64,000 nucleotides of DNA from NCBI GenBank assembly GCA_032622095.1, contig CP136069.1, positions 3,056,066-3,120,065 of the forward strand. Reading direction: 5' to 3'. Below the pieces are notes generated by a model. It did not search any database and was not told the origin of the DNA. It saw only the letters and a list, made by a program, of their open reading frames with translations. The position numbers and the translations under genes are program-made. This document shows, in pieces, positions 1 to 10,906 of the stretch (the first letter of the stretch is position 1; each line of letters opens with the position of its first letter). The DNA comes from Siphonodentalium dalli. Lineage: Eukaryota; Mollusca; Scaphopoda; Gadilida; Siphonodentaliidae.

Positions 1-2667
1 GAATGGATGATGACATTGTGAACTTGACCTTTATGGTCATATAGCTTTATAGTATATAACTTTAGAATATAGTATTAATATGTCTCATACAGGACAATGG
101 CTTTGAATGGCGACGTTACCAAGAAATAAATTGGTGTATCCAACGTAGGTTAAACTTAATGCAATGTCTCAACAATCCCCTAGATGTTTTTCGAGTTAAA
201 ATTTTCACCATTGTGGTGATGGCATTGCACTTTCTTGAACCACACCGACCATCACACATCGTGAGTATGACATCAACTACCAAATGTATCGTCCTCAAGA
301 CTACATCCCATTCTGGGTGGGGCTTATATAGTAGTAGCCAATGGTACAAGCCTGGTCTAATTGATTAAGAACGGCTTCCAAACGGATTGGAAGATACAAT
401 CTTAGCATATAAGGAAAGCAAAGCTACATGAGATCATGTCTAAATCTAAAACATACACAAAGAAGGGGCAGTGCAGTCATGGTCCAATTTCATTTCCACT
501 ATCATGACACTTGCCCACAAACTAGCACTGTGTGTATTGTTATTATCTGCTTGGATATGTACGGTGAGACGATTGCTGGATGCCACCATGACTGTGTATT
601 GTTATTATCTGCTTGGATCTGTACGGTGAGACGATTGCTGGAAGCCACAAGGACTGTTCTTATGATCACGGTCAAGAAGTGAAAGTATATTATGCATTTA
701 TGGTCTTCTACGCCTTAGCAGAAAGGCACCCGTCAAATGTTAGGCTTTCAGAAATTCGAAGCCATATACAGAAGATATCCGGCTACGTCAGTATGTGAAT
801 ATGTGAATTGATGAACCATATATTGAGAAGTGGCTGGATGGGTAGATCACCATTTTGTTATCCACATTAAGATACCAAATCTGAATCTGAATACGCAGAT
901 AGAGACGTCCTTCTGAAAGCTATTATACGCATCGACCGCATAACTTTCTAGTTTATCACACAATATGACGATCAGACCCCATATGTAGTGTCTGATTATA
1001 CCATAAGCTACCACGAATGAAGCTCGTCAAGAATAAGGATAATAATTCCCATCTTTCGAGACAAACGCGTGAGCTTGACACCGGCATATGTATTGTGGGT
1101 TTTCATCCTTCCAGAAGGCGACGACCTATGTTGGAACTAATAGTTGGCTTATGTACCGTTTCGTTCAATCCATACATATTGATATTATGACGAAAAGTTG
1201 AAATTTGTGTGTGATAATTTCGACTTTCTTCAATTTCTGGCCCCCAGTTTGGCAGCAATCTTGATTGCGAGAGTTGGCCAAACTCAAATAGATACTTCAT
1301 ATCCATTTTCCATATGAATATTTAAGTGTGTGTAGAATTCTCACAACAATGACGCACATAGTATGAAAGTAAAGGAATGTAAGCTTGTTTTCAAATCTCA
1401 GACGCCATTTTGACCGCCATCTTCGATTTGGAAAAAAAATCCTTCATCAAATCCAAGATAATTACTTTATCACAGTATTTCCAACTCGGCTGTAAGCATG
1501 GGTAGTGTTGTCTCGACAATAATGCCCAATGATGTGAATATGAGAGATTTTCTGTGATTTTCTAAATATGTCCATCATTGTGGGCGCCATTTTGAATTTG
1601 GGCAACTTTTAGTTGGATGAAATATAAGCACAGTTCTTCGGCTCAGTGTACCCAACTCACAATAGTAAGCAGGTGTGGAGTTGTCGTGACAATAACTGTC
1701 ACTGATGTTAAAATCAGCGATATTCGGCAATATTTCTATTTCTGGTGGCCATTTTAGATTTTTAGCCGCCATCTTGGATTTGGGTGAATATTTCTCTACT
1801 CGGGTATAAGAGGAATCCTAACTCGAGTATCTCCTGCACATATTACGCGTGGGTTTTGTTGTGATAGCAATAACATTCATTGATTCGAAACAGTCATTGC
1901 GTTATTAGCGTCGTTTTGGCTTTGACCGGATTATACCGGCATTTGGGAAAACGTGATATCGGACAAAACTTTCCAGCAAGGAATGTATATTATTATCCCC
2001 ATGTGTTCGCCAATAATTCTTCTATACGATAAATGTATAAAATCGCGTCAAGGAGCCAATATTTTCCAACAGAGACAAACGAAAGGTGGTGAAGTGTCCA
2101 AAAAATAGCAAATTTTCACATTTCGGCGGACATCATCTTTACTATAACGGCGATCAGAGAGACCTTATGAATTTTTACTGTTTTTGGCTATTTCGGCACA
2201 CATTTTGGCTGACATCTTGAATGGTTGCAATTACGGCTGTGTTAATTTTCTTTCCACATATCCGAATTTGGTATACAGTAAAGTTCAAAATTATACTAGA
2301 ACGGATTCCAACAGATGATTATAAAATTTCTTAAGCTAACTTTCCAATTTGACATTTAAAAAAAAATGGCGTTTCAAAATATATTTAACCTTTGACCTCT
2401 CGTACTCGAGGACAGTGGCTGAAATTCTAATTCTGTGTTTATTCACTAGATAGAATGACTTATTGCCGACAAAATGGTATATATAACGTGTTAGCTGACA
2501 TTACATATGTTGCATACATTCGTAATTACTAACCCTCCGTAAACTACATATAATTTGCCACAAAATGAGCAGAGTGGGTCTTTTGGTCAGAGTGACGACA
2601 ATAAAACCTTATGGGCTCTCGGACTATATCCCCTAATTTGCTAAAAGATAAGAAGCATAATTGAGGT
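1..2667. other. No gene recognised; degenerate repeats
   Basis: I see no coding pattern: ORFs are at most 91 codons and resemble no known family. Positions 529-652 hold two copies of a 62-bp unit (TGTGTATTGTTATTATCTGC...). From about 1385 to 2230 there are diverged units carrying 'cgccatttt/gccatctt' next to 'gttgtcgtgacaataa' and 'ccaactc', suggesting an old repeat of roughly 200-250 bp. Nothing else can be supported. Confidence 0.4.
529..652. repeat. 62-bp direct duplication, two copies
   Basis: TGTGTATTGTTATTATCTGC begins at 531 and again at 593. Each copy continues through 'tggatNtgtacggtgagacgattgctgga' with two or three differences. It is a simple tandem duplication with no coding meaning. 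Confidence 0.8.
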
Positions 2668-2832
2668 GTCTAATAGGTGATCATCACCAACTTCAACTGG
2701 AGAACTTCAATCTGATCCTTTGAGGCCGAATGAGGTCCCCAGAGGGTAAATCTGGTAACGCTAGCCCCCCACTAAATTCACCCTCTGGGGACCTCATTCT
2801 ACAAATGACAGACACACAATTTGCAGGCTTTC
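2668..2832. mobile_element. Family D MITE fragment (one palindrome)
   Basis: It holds GAATGAGGTCCCCAGAGGG and its inverse CCCTCTGGGGACCTCATTC around a short loop, then 'acaaatgacagacacac' and 'tttgcaggctt', which is the terminal segment of the complete D copies at 9200, 23395 and 31026. Only one of the two palindromes is present, and it carries a deletion in its loop-proximal arm, so this is a truncated copy. Confidence 0.75.
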
Positions 2833-3139
2833 TAAAGACAGCTTTAATCAGCTGGTAGATGTAATTAACAAACTGCCTATAATCCCTTAATCCCTTAATC
2901 CTATAAACCAGGTATCCATTGATGGTATAATTTGTGGAGGTGATTTTTTTGATTTTTTGTTGTTTCAATCAGCTTTTTATTGGTGGGATATATACCTTAA
3001 TACAGATATGATGGCCTTTCCCAAGATGACCTCAAATAATTGATTATTTTTGTTTTAATTAGCAGACATGATGACCTTTGACCTTAATGATGACCAAGTG
3101 GTGAAACTTGAGGTAATTTAACTGTTGTTTTTGTTGTCT

Positions 3140-3905
3140 TTATATATAGAACTAGAAGGTGACCCGACTTCGTCCGGGGTTTGACCTTGAATTGTCTATT
3201 TTGAAGGCCAAGGTCAAGTGGGGTCACGATTTGACCCGTCCAAAACACTGCCCGAACAAAAGTACCCGACAAAAGTACCCGTCGAAATCCATCCGGTTTT
3301 ACCCGATTTGACCTTTTAACCCGATTTGATTTCCACTCAAGTATATAAACGCGCCACATTTACACACGTAAAGATAAATTACCATCGGTGCCCGAGATAT
3401 CGCCAAGACGTCTGAAACAGTCAAATGCATCGGCCGGTTGAGCGTTAACGTGATCTAACGTTATGAACTCTAACGACGTCATAGAAGTTACGCATTGTTT
3501 TTACCCTGATAGAAGATCGTACCACTTCTTCTTAATAATTGAGGCAGATAACTAAAACGGATACATACATATTATATCGTTGGAAAGATGAAGCCACACA
3601 GATTCTAACCGTGCAAATTATATGACTGGCAATTTATTATTCGCGCTATATCGAATCGATTTGTGAGCACCGAACTGAAATATATTAGCGCAAAACGGCG
3701 TAAAAACAGATTTGACCTCGGCACGTGAAAAGTTGACCTCGGATCTGAAAATCAATAGGCCTATGTTGCTCGTGGCCCGAAAATACCCCCAAATACCAAA
3801 TTTCATCGAAATTGGCTTAGCCGTTTTTGAGTCCATCGATTACAAACAAACAAACAAACAGATCTTCCAAAATATATAATAGATATACAGGTGTCAATTG
3901 GGGAT
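3140..3905 (+). mobile_element. RTE-like retroelement or SINE remnant
   Basis: The segment opens with 'tatatatagaactagaaggtgacccgacttcgtccgggg'. It closes with 'ccaaatttcatcgaaattggct', 'gccgtttttgagtcc', a (CAAA)n run near 3844-3860 and 'aatatataatagatata'. That closing string with an ACAAACAAACAAAC tail is what I know from RTE-clade 3' ends and the SINEs that copy them. No reverse-transcriptase frame is present, so it is a 5'-truncated or non-autonomous copy. The family call rests on the 3' end only. Confidence 0.45.
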
Positions 3906-3934
3906 TTATAGTGAAGCTTATGGCAGTAAGTGCC

Positions 3935-3935
<1 letters not shown>

Positions 3936-3969
<34 letters not shown>
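3936..3969. repeat. Poly-C tract, 34 bp
   Basis: An uninterrupted run of 34 C on the plus strand, directly upstream of the 165-bp tandem array whose units also contain C-rich stretches (cacccccttt, ccaccccctcccc). The G-rich strand could form a quadruplex. The exact length is unreliable in any assembly. Confidence 0.9.
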
Positions 3970-4037
3970 ATCGGCTCCATCAAAGATATATGTATGTTGC
4001 TACATGTACCTAAGTTCACTTATACGAGTCATAAAAA

Positions 4038-5230
4038 GTGCTAAAAGTTTATAGAATATCCAGATGTTGATTAGTGATTTATAGCCAAGAATATACCAGT
4101 AGGTAACCACCCCTTTCCCTCTTCCACCCCTCCCCATCTAAGATACTAGTAGACATGATGCCACTTTAACTTAACATCTAACACTATCAGGAGGCATCTG
4201 GTGCTAAAAGCTTATAGAATATCCAGATGTCGATTAGTGATTTATAACGAAGCCTATACCAGTAGGTAACCACCCCCTTTCCCCTCTCCCACCCCCTCCC
4301 CATCTAAGATACTAGTAGACATGATGCCACTTTAACTTAACATCTAACACTATCAGGAGGCATCTGGTGCTAAAAGCTTATAGAATATCCAGATGTCGAT
4401 TAGGGATTTATAACGAAGCCTATACCAGTAGGTAACCACCCCTTTCCCTCTTCCACCCCTCCCCATCTAAGATACTAGTAGACATGATGCCACTTTAACT
4501 TAACATCTAACACTATCAGGAGGCATCTGGTGCTAAAAGCTTATAGAATATCCAGATGTCGATTAGTGATTTATAACGAAGCCTATACCAGTAGGTAACC
4601 ACCCCCTTTCCCCTCTCCCACCCCCTCCCCATCTAAGATACTAGTAGACATGATGCCACTTTAACTTAACATCTAACACTATCAGGAGGTATCTGGTGCT
4701 AAAAGCTTATAGAATATCCAGATGTCGATTAGGGATTTATAACGAAGCCTATACCAGTAGGTAACCACCCCCTTTTCCCCTCTCCCACCCCCTCCCCATC
4801 TAAGATACTAGTAGACATGATGCCACTTTAACTTAACATCTAACACTATCAGGAGGCATCTGGTGCTAAAAGCTTATAGAATATCCAGATGTCGATTAGT
4901 GATTTATAACGAAGCCTATACCAGTAGGTAACCACCCCCTTTCCCCTCTCCCACCCCCTCCCCATCTAAGATACTAGTAGACATGATGCCACTTTAATCT
5001 AACACTATCAGGAGGCATCTGGTGCTAAAAGCTTATAGAATATCCAGATGTCGATTAGTGATTTATAACGAAGCCTATACCAGTAGGTAACCACCCCCTT
5101 TTCCCCTCTCCCACCCCCTCCCCATCTAAGATACTAGTAGACATGATGCCACTTTAACTTAACATCTAACACTATCAGGAGGCATCTGGTGCTAAAAGCT
5201 TATAGAATATCCAGATGTCGATTAGGGATT
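4038..5230. repeat. 165-bp tandem array, about 7 copies
   Basis: Copies start with GTGCTAAAAGYTTATAGAAT at 4038, 4201, 4367, 4530, 4696, 4863, 5022 and 5189, giving periods of 159-167 bp. The unit contains 'atatccagatgtcgattag', 'ccagtaggtaacc', a C-rich block and 'taagatactagtagacatgatgcc'. Identity is very high, with variation mainly in the number of C residues, so the array expanded or was homogenised recently. Confidence 0.95.
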
Positions 5231-5252
5231 TATAGCCCAGCATATACCTGTA

Positions 5253-5492
5253 GGCCAGGTCTCTGTAAATCTGTAGGTATGGTATAGGTTGGGTTTCTCT
5301 GTAGATCTGTAGGTAAGGTATAGGTTGGGTTTCTCTGTAGGTAAGGTATAGGTTGGGTTTCTCTGTAGATCTGTAGGTATGGTATAGGTTGGGTTTCTCT
5401 GTAGATCTGTAGGTATGGTATAGGTTGGGTTTCTCTGTAGATCTGTAGGTATGGTATAGGTTGTGTCTCTCTGTAGATCTGTTGTTATGGCA
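5253..5492. repeat. 36-bp minisatellite, about 6 copies
   Basis: GGTATAGGTTGGGTTTCTCT recurs at 5281, 5317, 5345, 5381, 5417 and 5453. The step is 36 bp except for one 28-bp step. Because 36 is a multiple of three and the unit lacks stops on the minus strand, it yields an artefactual ORF with a 12-residue repeat. Confidence 0.9.
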
Positions 5493-5590
5493 GATACCTG
5501 TGCACCACATAATACAAGTGTTTACTGCTTAAAATAAACTACTCCTACACAAAGTGTACCAAGAAAGACTAAGGAGTGGAATCTTATGTT

Positions 5591-5989
5591 TTAACCCTTT
5601 ACCCAACAGAACGGCCCTGTGCCAATGCATTCTCTTATATATGCGAGTCGACCATAGGTCGCCTCGCATATATAAGAGAATGCATTGGCTTAACACATTA
5701 AAAATTATAAAATTGTTAAAGAATGTAAGAAAAAATGGTAAAAAGTGTTAATTTTTTTTTTTTTTAGGCCAATGCATTCTCTTATATATGCGAGGCGACC
5801 TATGGTCGACTCGCATATACAAGAGAATGCATTGGCACAGGGCATATATATAACCATCACAATGTGGTCAATGCGCCGGTTCCAATGATATCCATATTTG
5901 TATGGTTCTATTGAGACAGACCGAAGATATTTTAGGCTGTTGAAGCTTTATTTGGCCGGTTTTGGCCGGTTTGTTGGGTAAAGGGTTAA
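5591..5989. mobile_element. Family C TTAA MITE, complete, two hairpins
   Basis: Bounded by TTAA at 5591 and 5986, with terminal inverted repeats CCCTTTACCCAACA / TGTTGGGTAAAGGG. Inside are two near-perfect palindromes, 5621-5690 and 5767-5836, each opening GCCAATGCATTCTCTTATAT and separated by an A/T-rich spacer. One side also carries an extra block ('accgaagatattttaggctgttgaag', 'ggccggttt'). The CCC start and TTAA duplication fit the piggyBac superfamily, or Kolobok, which also targets TTAA. No transposase is present. Confidence 0.9.
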
Positions 5990-6329
5990 CTCGTTTCACT
6001 CAACAAACATACATGTACATTTGTAACTGATTTATACAATAACAACTATGAACTATTCCCCTTCCATTGAAAATGCATTTTTAGCTTGAATTCTGATGCA
6101 TTCTGGGAGCCAAAAGGGGGGGGGGGGTAACATTATATGATTTCAGCTGTTTTATATTTCTCCATGGCATCTTCTGAGGCGCAGACATTTCAAATGGTAA
6201 TGAATTCTAGTATTTTAATCATATTTTATGTCATAGACTAATTAAAATCGTATATCAAGGCACTATAAAACAAGGGGTATGCATCTAAGATGCTATGTCG
6301 ATTTATTGGCAGTCGAAAAAAAAATCTGC

Positions 6330-6985
6330 CAATAACTTGGCAATAAGGCCCACACAAGGCCCAAAAGTCGGACAAACCTGGTTTTCGAACTCGTCCGAGA
6401 TATTGTTGCAAGAGACTCATATATCAAATATGGTTTGAATCAGTTGATATTTAATTGAGTTATCGCGCTAACAGTGAAAAACATGCTAAAAATAGACAAA
6501 CTAAGGTCCATAACTCCAGAGGAAAAATTTGGACAAACCTGGTTTTCGAACTCGTCCAAGATATTGTTGCAAGAGACTCATATATCAGATATGGTTTGAA
6601 TCAGTTAATATTTTATTGAGTTATCGCTCTAACGGTGAAAAAACATGCTAAAAATAGACAAACTAAGGCACATAACTCCGGGGAAAAAAATCGAGCAAAC
6701 CTGGTTTTCGAACTTATCCCAGATATTGTTGCAAGAGACTTATAAAGCAAATATGGTTTGAATCAGTTAATATTTAATTGAGTTATCGCGCTAGCGGTGA
6801 AAAAAATGCTAAAAATAGACAAACTAAGGCCCATCACTCCAGGGAAAAAATTCGGACAAACCTGGTTTTCGAACTCGTCCGAGATATTGTTGCCAGAGAC
6901 TCATATATCAAATATGGTTGTAATCAGTTAATATTTGATTGAGTTATCGCGCTAACAGGTGATAAAATTGCAAAAAAGTAATCAA
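6330..6985. repeat. 161-bp degenerate tandem repeat, 4 copies
   Basis: AACCTGGTTTTCGAACT recurs at 6375, 6536, 6698 and 6859, followed each time by 'gatattgttgc', 'agagact', 'aatatggtt', 'aatcagtt' and 'gagttatcgc'. This kind of repeat, with a 'gttcgaac...cataac...gagttatc' vocabulary, is spread through the window (also 26.0-27.9 kb and 37.8-38.1 kb) and is common in molluscan DNA. It is not coding: stops fall in every frame. Confidence 0.8.
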
Positions 6986-7232
6986 AGATGGATAACTCTT
7001 GTCAAAAAGTTCGAACGTGACCCATTTTCTACAGTAAATAGTCATTGGGAGCAACTCACATACCAAAAAAGTTTTGTATCCATTCACAAATGTCAAAGTT
7101 ATAAGGCATTCTTTAGGTCCGCCCGCCACCTGCCTGCCAACCGTCCCTCGTCAAACCATAAGTCGAGTTTTTGAAAACTCGACATAATCAGTGACTTGAA
7201 AATTAAGTGGGCCTTTAAGTAGTATTGTATAG

Positions 7233-8092
7233 CTATACTTATGATATATCAGTACATTACAATGGATTGTATATCTTACCTGCCTGAATACTAATGATAT
7301 ATCAGTACATTACAATGGATTGTATATCTTACCTGCCTGAATACTAATGATATATCAGTACATTACAATGGATTGTATATCTTACCTGCCTGAATACTAA
7401 TGATATATCAGTACATTACAATGGATTGTATATCTTACCTGCCTGAATACTAATGATATATCAGTACATTACAATGGATTGTATATCTTACCTGCCTGAA
7501 TACTAATGATATATCAGTACATTACAATGGATTGTATATCTTACCTGCCTGAATACTAATGATATATCAGTACATTACAATGGATTGTATATCTTACCTG
7601 CCTGAATACTAATGATATATCAGTACATTACAATGGATTGTATATCTTACCTGCCTGAATACTAATGATATATCAGTACATTACAATGGATTGTATATCT
7701 TACCTGCCTGAATACTAATGATATATCAGTACATTACAATGGATTGTATATCTTACCTGCCTGAATACTAATGATATATCGATCAGTACATTACAATGGA
7801 TTGTATATCTTACCTGCCTGAATACTAATGATATATCAGTACATTACAATGGATTGTATATCTTACCTGCCTGAATACTAATGATATATCAGTACATTAC
7901 AATGGATTGTATATCTTACCTGCCTGAATACTAATGATATATCAGTACATTACAATGGATTGTATATCTTACCTGCCTGAATACTAATGATATATCAGTA
8001 CATTACAATGGATTGTATATCTTACCTGCCTGAATACTAATGATATATCAGTACATTACAATGGATTGTATATCTTACCTGCCTGAATACTT
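7233..8092. repeat. 53-bp satellite, about 16 near-identical copies
   Basis: The unit ACTAATGATATATCAGTACA...TACCTGCCTGAAT repeats about 16 times with almost no substitutions. The one visible variant is a 4-bp GATC insertion in the copy at about 7780 (ATATATCGATCAGTAC). Such uniformity implies very recent expansion or active homogenisation. Confidence 0.95.
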
Positions 8093-8264
8093 TTACAGTT
8101 ACATTGTATGGATGGGACAACACCATTACAATTTGGAAAGTATATAATTTATACAATGTATATAAATGCGAGAAACTTTAATTCAGGTATGATATATATG
8201 GTAAGCTTGATACCCAATCTACATGTGTACTGAAGGACATGGGGCTTTCTTGATTATTTTATTT

Positions 8265-8362
8265 TAACCCATTACCCAACAAAACGGCCAAAAACATGAG
8301 CAGACGACACTCTTCTATATGCTTCTATATATGTGTGGGGCTCCCTGCAGGGTAATGGATGT
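8265..8362. mobile_element. C/F hybrid TTAA MITE
   Basis: TTAACCCATTACCCAACAAA opens like a family C end but runs straight into the family F core 'catgagcagacgacactc...gtgtggggctccctgcagGGTAATGG'. The ends CCCATTACCC and GGGTAATGG are inverted repeats. It shows the C and F modules joined without the C hairpins. Confidence 0.65.
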
Positions 8363-8505
8363 TTTTTATTTTATGTCCTAAAAATTGTAAGAAATGTTTG
8401 GGGAAAAAAAGGCAAAATAATTTGACATCCAACAGGCCCCTGGGGAAAAAATACTAAAATACCAATATATAAACTGTATTTTAGTATTTTTCCCTTTTTC
8501 CCTGG

Positions 8506-8522
8506 GTGGGGGGGGGGGGGGG
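8506..8522. repeat. Poly-G tract
   Basis: A G run of about 17 bp following 'ccctttttccctgggtg', one of about ten G- or C-homopolymers of 10-34 bp in the window. Confidence 0.85.
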
Positions 8523-8685
8523 GTCTGTGACATGGATGTGTATCAGAGTTACCTACCTTTATAAGATATCAGTAATGAAGTAATCAAGAGCGATGAGAGA
8601 AATCAACACGAACCTCAAAGCAGCAGTTTAGAGAGAACAAGTAAAATGGCAAATAAACCACATTCTAAATTGCTTTCTGCATAAA

Positions 8686-8722
8686 CAGGCCTGAGTTTAG
8701 TGTGCCTGTTTATTTTTATACC
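8686..8722. repeat. Family D terminal fragment
   Basis: AACAGGCCTGAGTTTAGTGT followed by 'gcctgttta' matches the outer terminal repeat of the complete D copy at 9200-9646. The palindromes are missing. It abuts the composite C element on its right. Confidence 0.55.
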
Positions 8723-8751
8723 CTGTGCCAATGCAAATGAGACTTCAAGGA

Positions 8752-9151
8752 TTAACCCTTTACCCAACAGAAGGGCCCTGTGCCAATGCATTCTCTTATA
8801 TATGCGAGTCGACCATAGGTCGCCTCGCATATTTAAGAGAATGCATTGGCCTAACAATTTTTTACAATTTTAATAATTTTTTCTTGTATTCTTTAACAAT
8901 TTTTTAATTTCACCCATACAGAGCCCCAGACAAACATGAGCAGACGACACTCTTCTATATGCTTCTATATATGTGTGGGGCTCCCTGCAGGGTAATGGAT
9001 GTTTTTTATTTTATGTCCTAAAAATTGTCAGAAACATTTTATTTAAAAAAAATGATAAAAAATTGTTAGGCCAATGCATTCTCTTATATATGCCAGGCGA
9101 CCTATGGTCGACTCGCATATATAAGAGAATGCATGGCACAGGGTAAAAAAA
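8752..9151. mobile_element. Family C MITE with F hairpin in its centre
   Basis: TTAACCCTTTACCCAACAGA begins at 8752. Hairpin 1 lies at about 8782-8851 and hairpin 2 at about 9068-9140. Between them sits a family F segment, 8925-9000, from 'acagagccccagacaaacatgagcagacgacactc' to 'ggctccctgcagggtaatgg'. After hairpin 2 the expected right terminal repeat is missing ('cacagggtaaaaaaatccc'), so the element is truncated on that side. The same C-F-C layout recurs near 24.0 and 30.6 kb. Confidence 0.8.
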
Positions 9152-9199
9152 TCCCGACTTATGACTGGATTTGATATGGCGGGTCACATAAACCCTCAG

Positions 9200-9646
9200 C
9201 TGTGCACAGGCCTGAGTTCAGTGTGCCTGTCATTTGCAGAATGAGGTCCCCAGAGGGCGAATTTAGTGATGCTGCCCCGCATAGCGGCCTAGCATCACTA
9301 AATTCACCCTCTGGGGACCTCATTCTGCTTAGGCCTCATCTTGTCTGGAAATTTTCTTCCCATAGATTATATTTCTTTTTTAGTTTATTTTCTCTATATC
9401 CCCAAATTGGCAGACGACACATTGCATAATCGAGGTTCCCAATGGGTGCACAGCACAATATTCACCATTTGGGAACTTCAATCTGAGTCTATGTCTCCCA
9501 TAGCAGATGAGACCATGCAGAATGAGGTCCCCAGAGGGTGAATTCAGTGATGCTAGCCCGCTATGTGGGGTAGCGTCACTAAATTCACCCTCTGCGGACC
9601 TCATTTTGTAAATGACAGACACACTAAACTCAGGCCTGTGCACAGT
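9200..9646. mobile_element. Family D MITE, complete, two palindromes
   Basis: The ends are TGTGCACAGGCCTGAGTTCA and its inverse ending 'ctcaggcctgtgcaca', followed inward by 'gcctgtcatttgcagaatgagg'. Two palindromes (9241-9328 and about 9519-9604) have arms GAGGTCCCCAGAGGG and a GCTAGC-type loop. The spacer contains 'cgaggttcccaatgggtgca...accatttgggaacttcaatctgag', itself a weak inverted repeat. There is no coding capacity, and the target duplication is not clear. Confidence 0.85.
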
Positions 9647-9865
9647 TTAATAAAAATAAATTGCTAGATTTACATCCAACTTTTTCAGAAAACTGGGGCG
9701 GGAGGGCGAGTTTTATTTTTTATATTTTATTCTTCCTAACATAAATGGTCATGGAGTTATACATATTGAAGCAGTATCCTATCTTATATAATACAAGGTG
9801 ATTTAGATTGTCCCTATTTGATAAAAATAGACTGATAAATGGATCATTGAATTGTAATTTGATGA

Positions 9866-10100
9866 TTAACCCTTCCCTGACGGTAGCTTCCTGTGCCAAT
9901 GCATTCTCTTATATATGCGAGTCGCATATATAAGAGAATGCATTGGCCTGACAATATTTACCTTGATCTTGTAAGCCAGTGCATTCTCTTATACAATGTA
10001 TATGCGAGGCTCCCTTTGGGAGACTCACATATACAAGAGCATACACTGGCACAGGGTTTTTAATGCTGCACTGGCACAGGTCTCATCATGAAAGAGTTAA
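9866..10100. mobile_element. Diverged TTAA MITE with two C-type hairpins
   Basis: TTAA at 9866 and 10097 flank CCCTTCCCTGACGG... and ...ATCATGAAAGAG. The first hairpin (GCCAATGCATTCTCTTATAT, about 9896-9946) has a shortened loop. The second (about 9975-10052) is diverged, with 'gagaatgcac' replaced by variants and a 'gaggctccctttgggagactc' loop. The end sequence differs from typical C, so this is either an old copy or a different TIR with the same hairpin module. Confidence 0.65.
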
Positions 10101-10287
10101 GGCATGAGAACAGATATTTGCATGAAAGATATGCAAAAAAATTGAGGAGGGGACTAAAAATAGGGTCGGGAGGGGATGTAAATAGGGTCGGGAGGGGATG
10201 TAAGTAGAGTAATTTTTTTATATTGGCCTTATCTCAAAGTTTTGGGTGGAACTGATGTAACTGAATCTCACTGAAAATGTTTAATGT

Positions 10288-10374
10288 TTAACCCACAGGG
10301 AGCCTCACACAGATAGAAGCATGCACTGCGGACTGTTGTCTGCTGTAGTCTATGTGGGGCTCTCTAAGGGTTAG
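10288..10374. mobile_element. Family F hairpin MITE
   Basis: TTAACCCACAGGGAGCCTCACACAGATAG... to ...GTGGGGCTCTCTAAGGGTTA forms an imperfect hairpin. The internal 'gactgttgtctgct' corresponds to the conserved GTGTCGTCTGCT core of the family. Length is about 87 bp. Confidence 0.7.
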
Positions 10375-10487
10375 ACACTAAACTCAGGCCTGGGTGGAAC
10401 TGATGTAACTGTTGATGAGGTTTGTTTATGTAGGGAACACTTACAGAAGACTGCACATGTGTGATGGGAGTCATCATATAGGTGATA

Positions 10488-10722
10488 TACAGTGAGCACC
10501 AAAACAAACTGATGGGTGAAATACAGGGAGGGCCAAAACAAATCAGCAATCAGATGGTCGATATACAGTGAGCACCAGAACAAACTGATGGGCAAAATAC
10601 ATAGAGGGCCAAAATGAACTAGCCATCAGATGGGTTATCAGATGGGCAATATACAGCGAGCACCATAACAAATGTTGGCAAGAAACAGGGAGGGTCAGAA
10701 CAGACTGATGGGCAATATATAT
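10488..10722. repeat. Degenerate tandem repeat, unit about 80 bp
   Basis: Repeated strings 'gatatacagtgagcaccaRaacaaactgatggg', 'aaatacaNagagggccaaaa' and 'atcagatggNc' occur three times with substitutions and length changes. Confidence 0.65.
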
Positions 10723-10812
10723 ATACCGGTATATATGAGAAAAAAGTTTCCTTCAAAATTATCCCCCAAATAAAAACATTTGAGGACAGGACTAAAAATA
10801 GTGTCTTATATT

Positions 10813-10906
10813 ATTAACCCATAGTGATCCCCAAACAACAAACAAACAGATGTATGTACTGCTGAGTGTCGTCTGCTCACTGTTCTGTGGGGCTCGCTAT
10901 GGGTTA
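10813..10906. mobile_element. Family F MITE, 94 bp, TTAA on both sides
   Basis: TTAACCCATAG...CTATGGGTTAA with perfect 11-bp inverted ends including the TTAA, and the core 'gctgagtgtcgtctgctcac' on its right half. The right TTAA is immediately followed by the first unit of the 68-bp satellite, so the element sits exactly at the satellite edge. Confidence 0.8.

Noticed and set aside
5175-5510. 111-codon minus-strand ORF with an RSTEKPNLYHTY repeat
   Set aside because: Produced by the 36-bp minisatellite. It runs into unrelated array sequence at both ends.
8725-8907. Many short ORFs sharing CANAFSYICESTIGR or similar (also 15089, 15788, 16361, 17060, 20185, 27918, 30395, 30702)
   Set aside because: They are translations of the family C hairpin DNA in either orientation. 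The shared peptide reflects the repeated palindrome, not a protein family.
9866-10100. Treating every GCCAATGCATTCTC hairpin as a miRNA gene
   Set aside because: The hairpins sit inside mobile elements with TTAA borders. Copy number and perfect stems fit MITEs; small-RNA output would need data.
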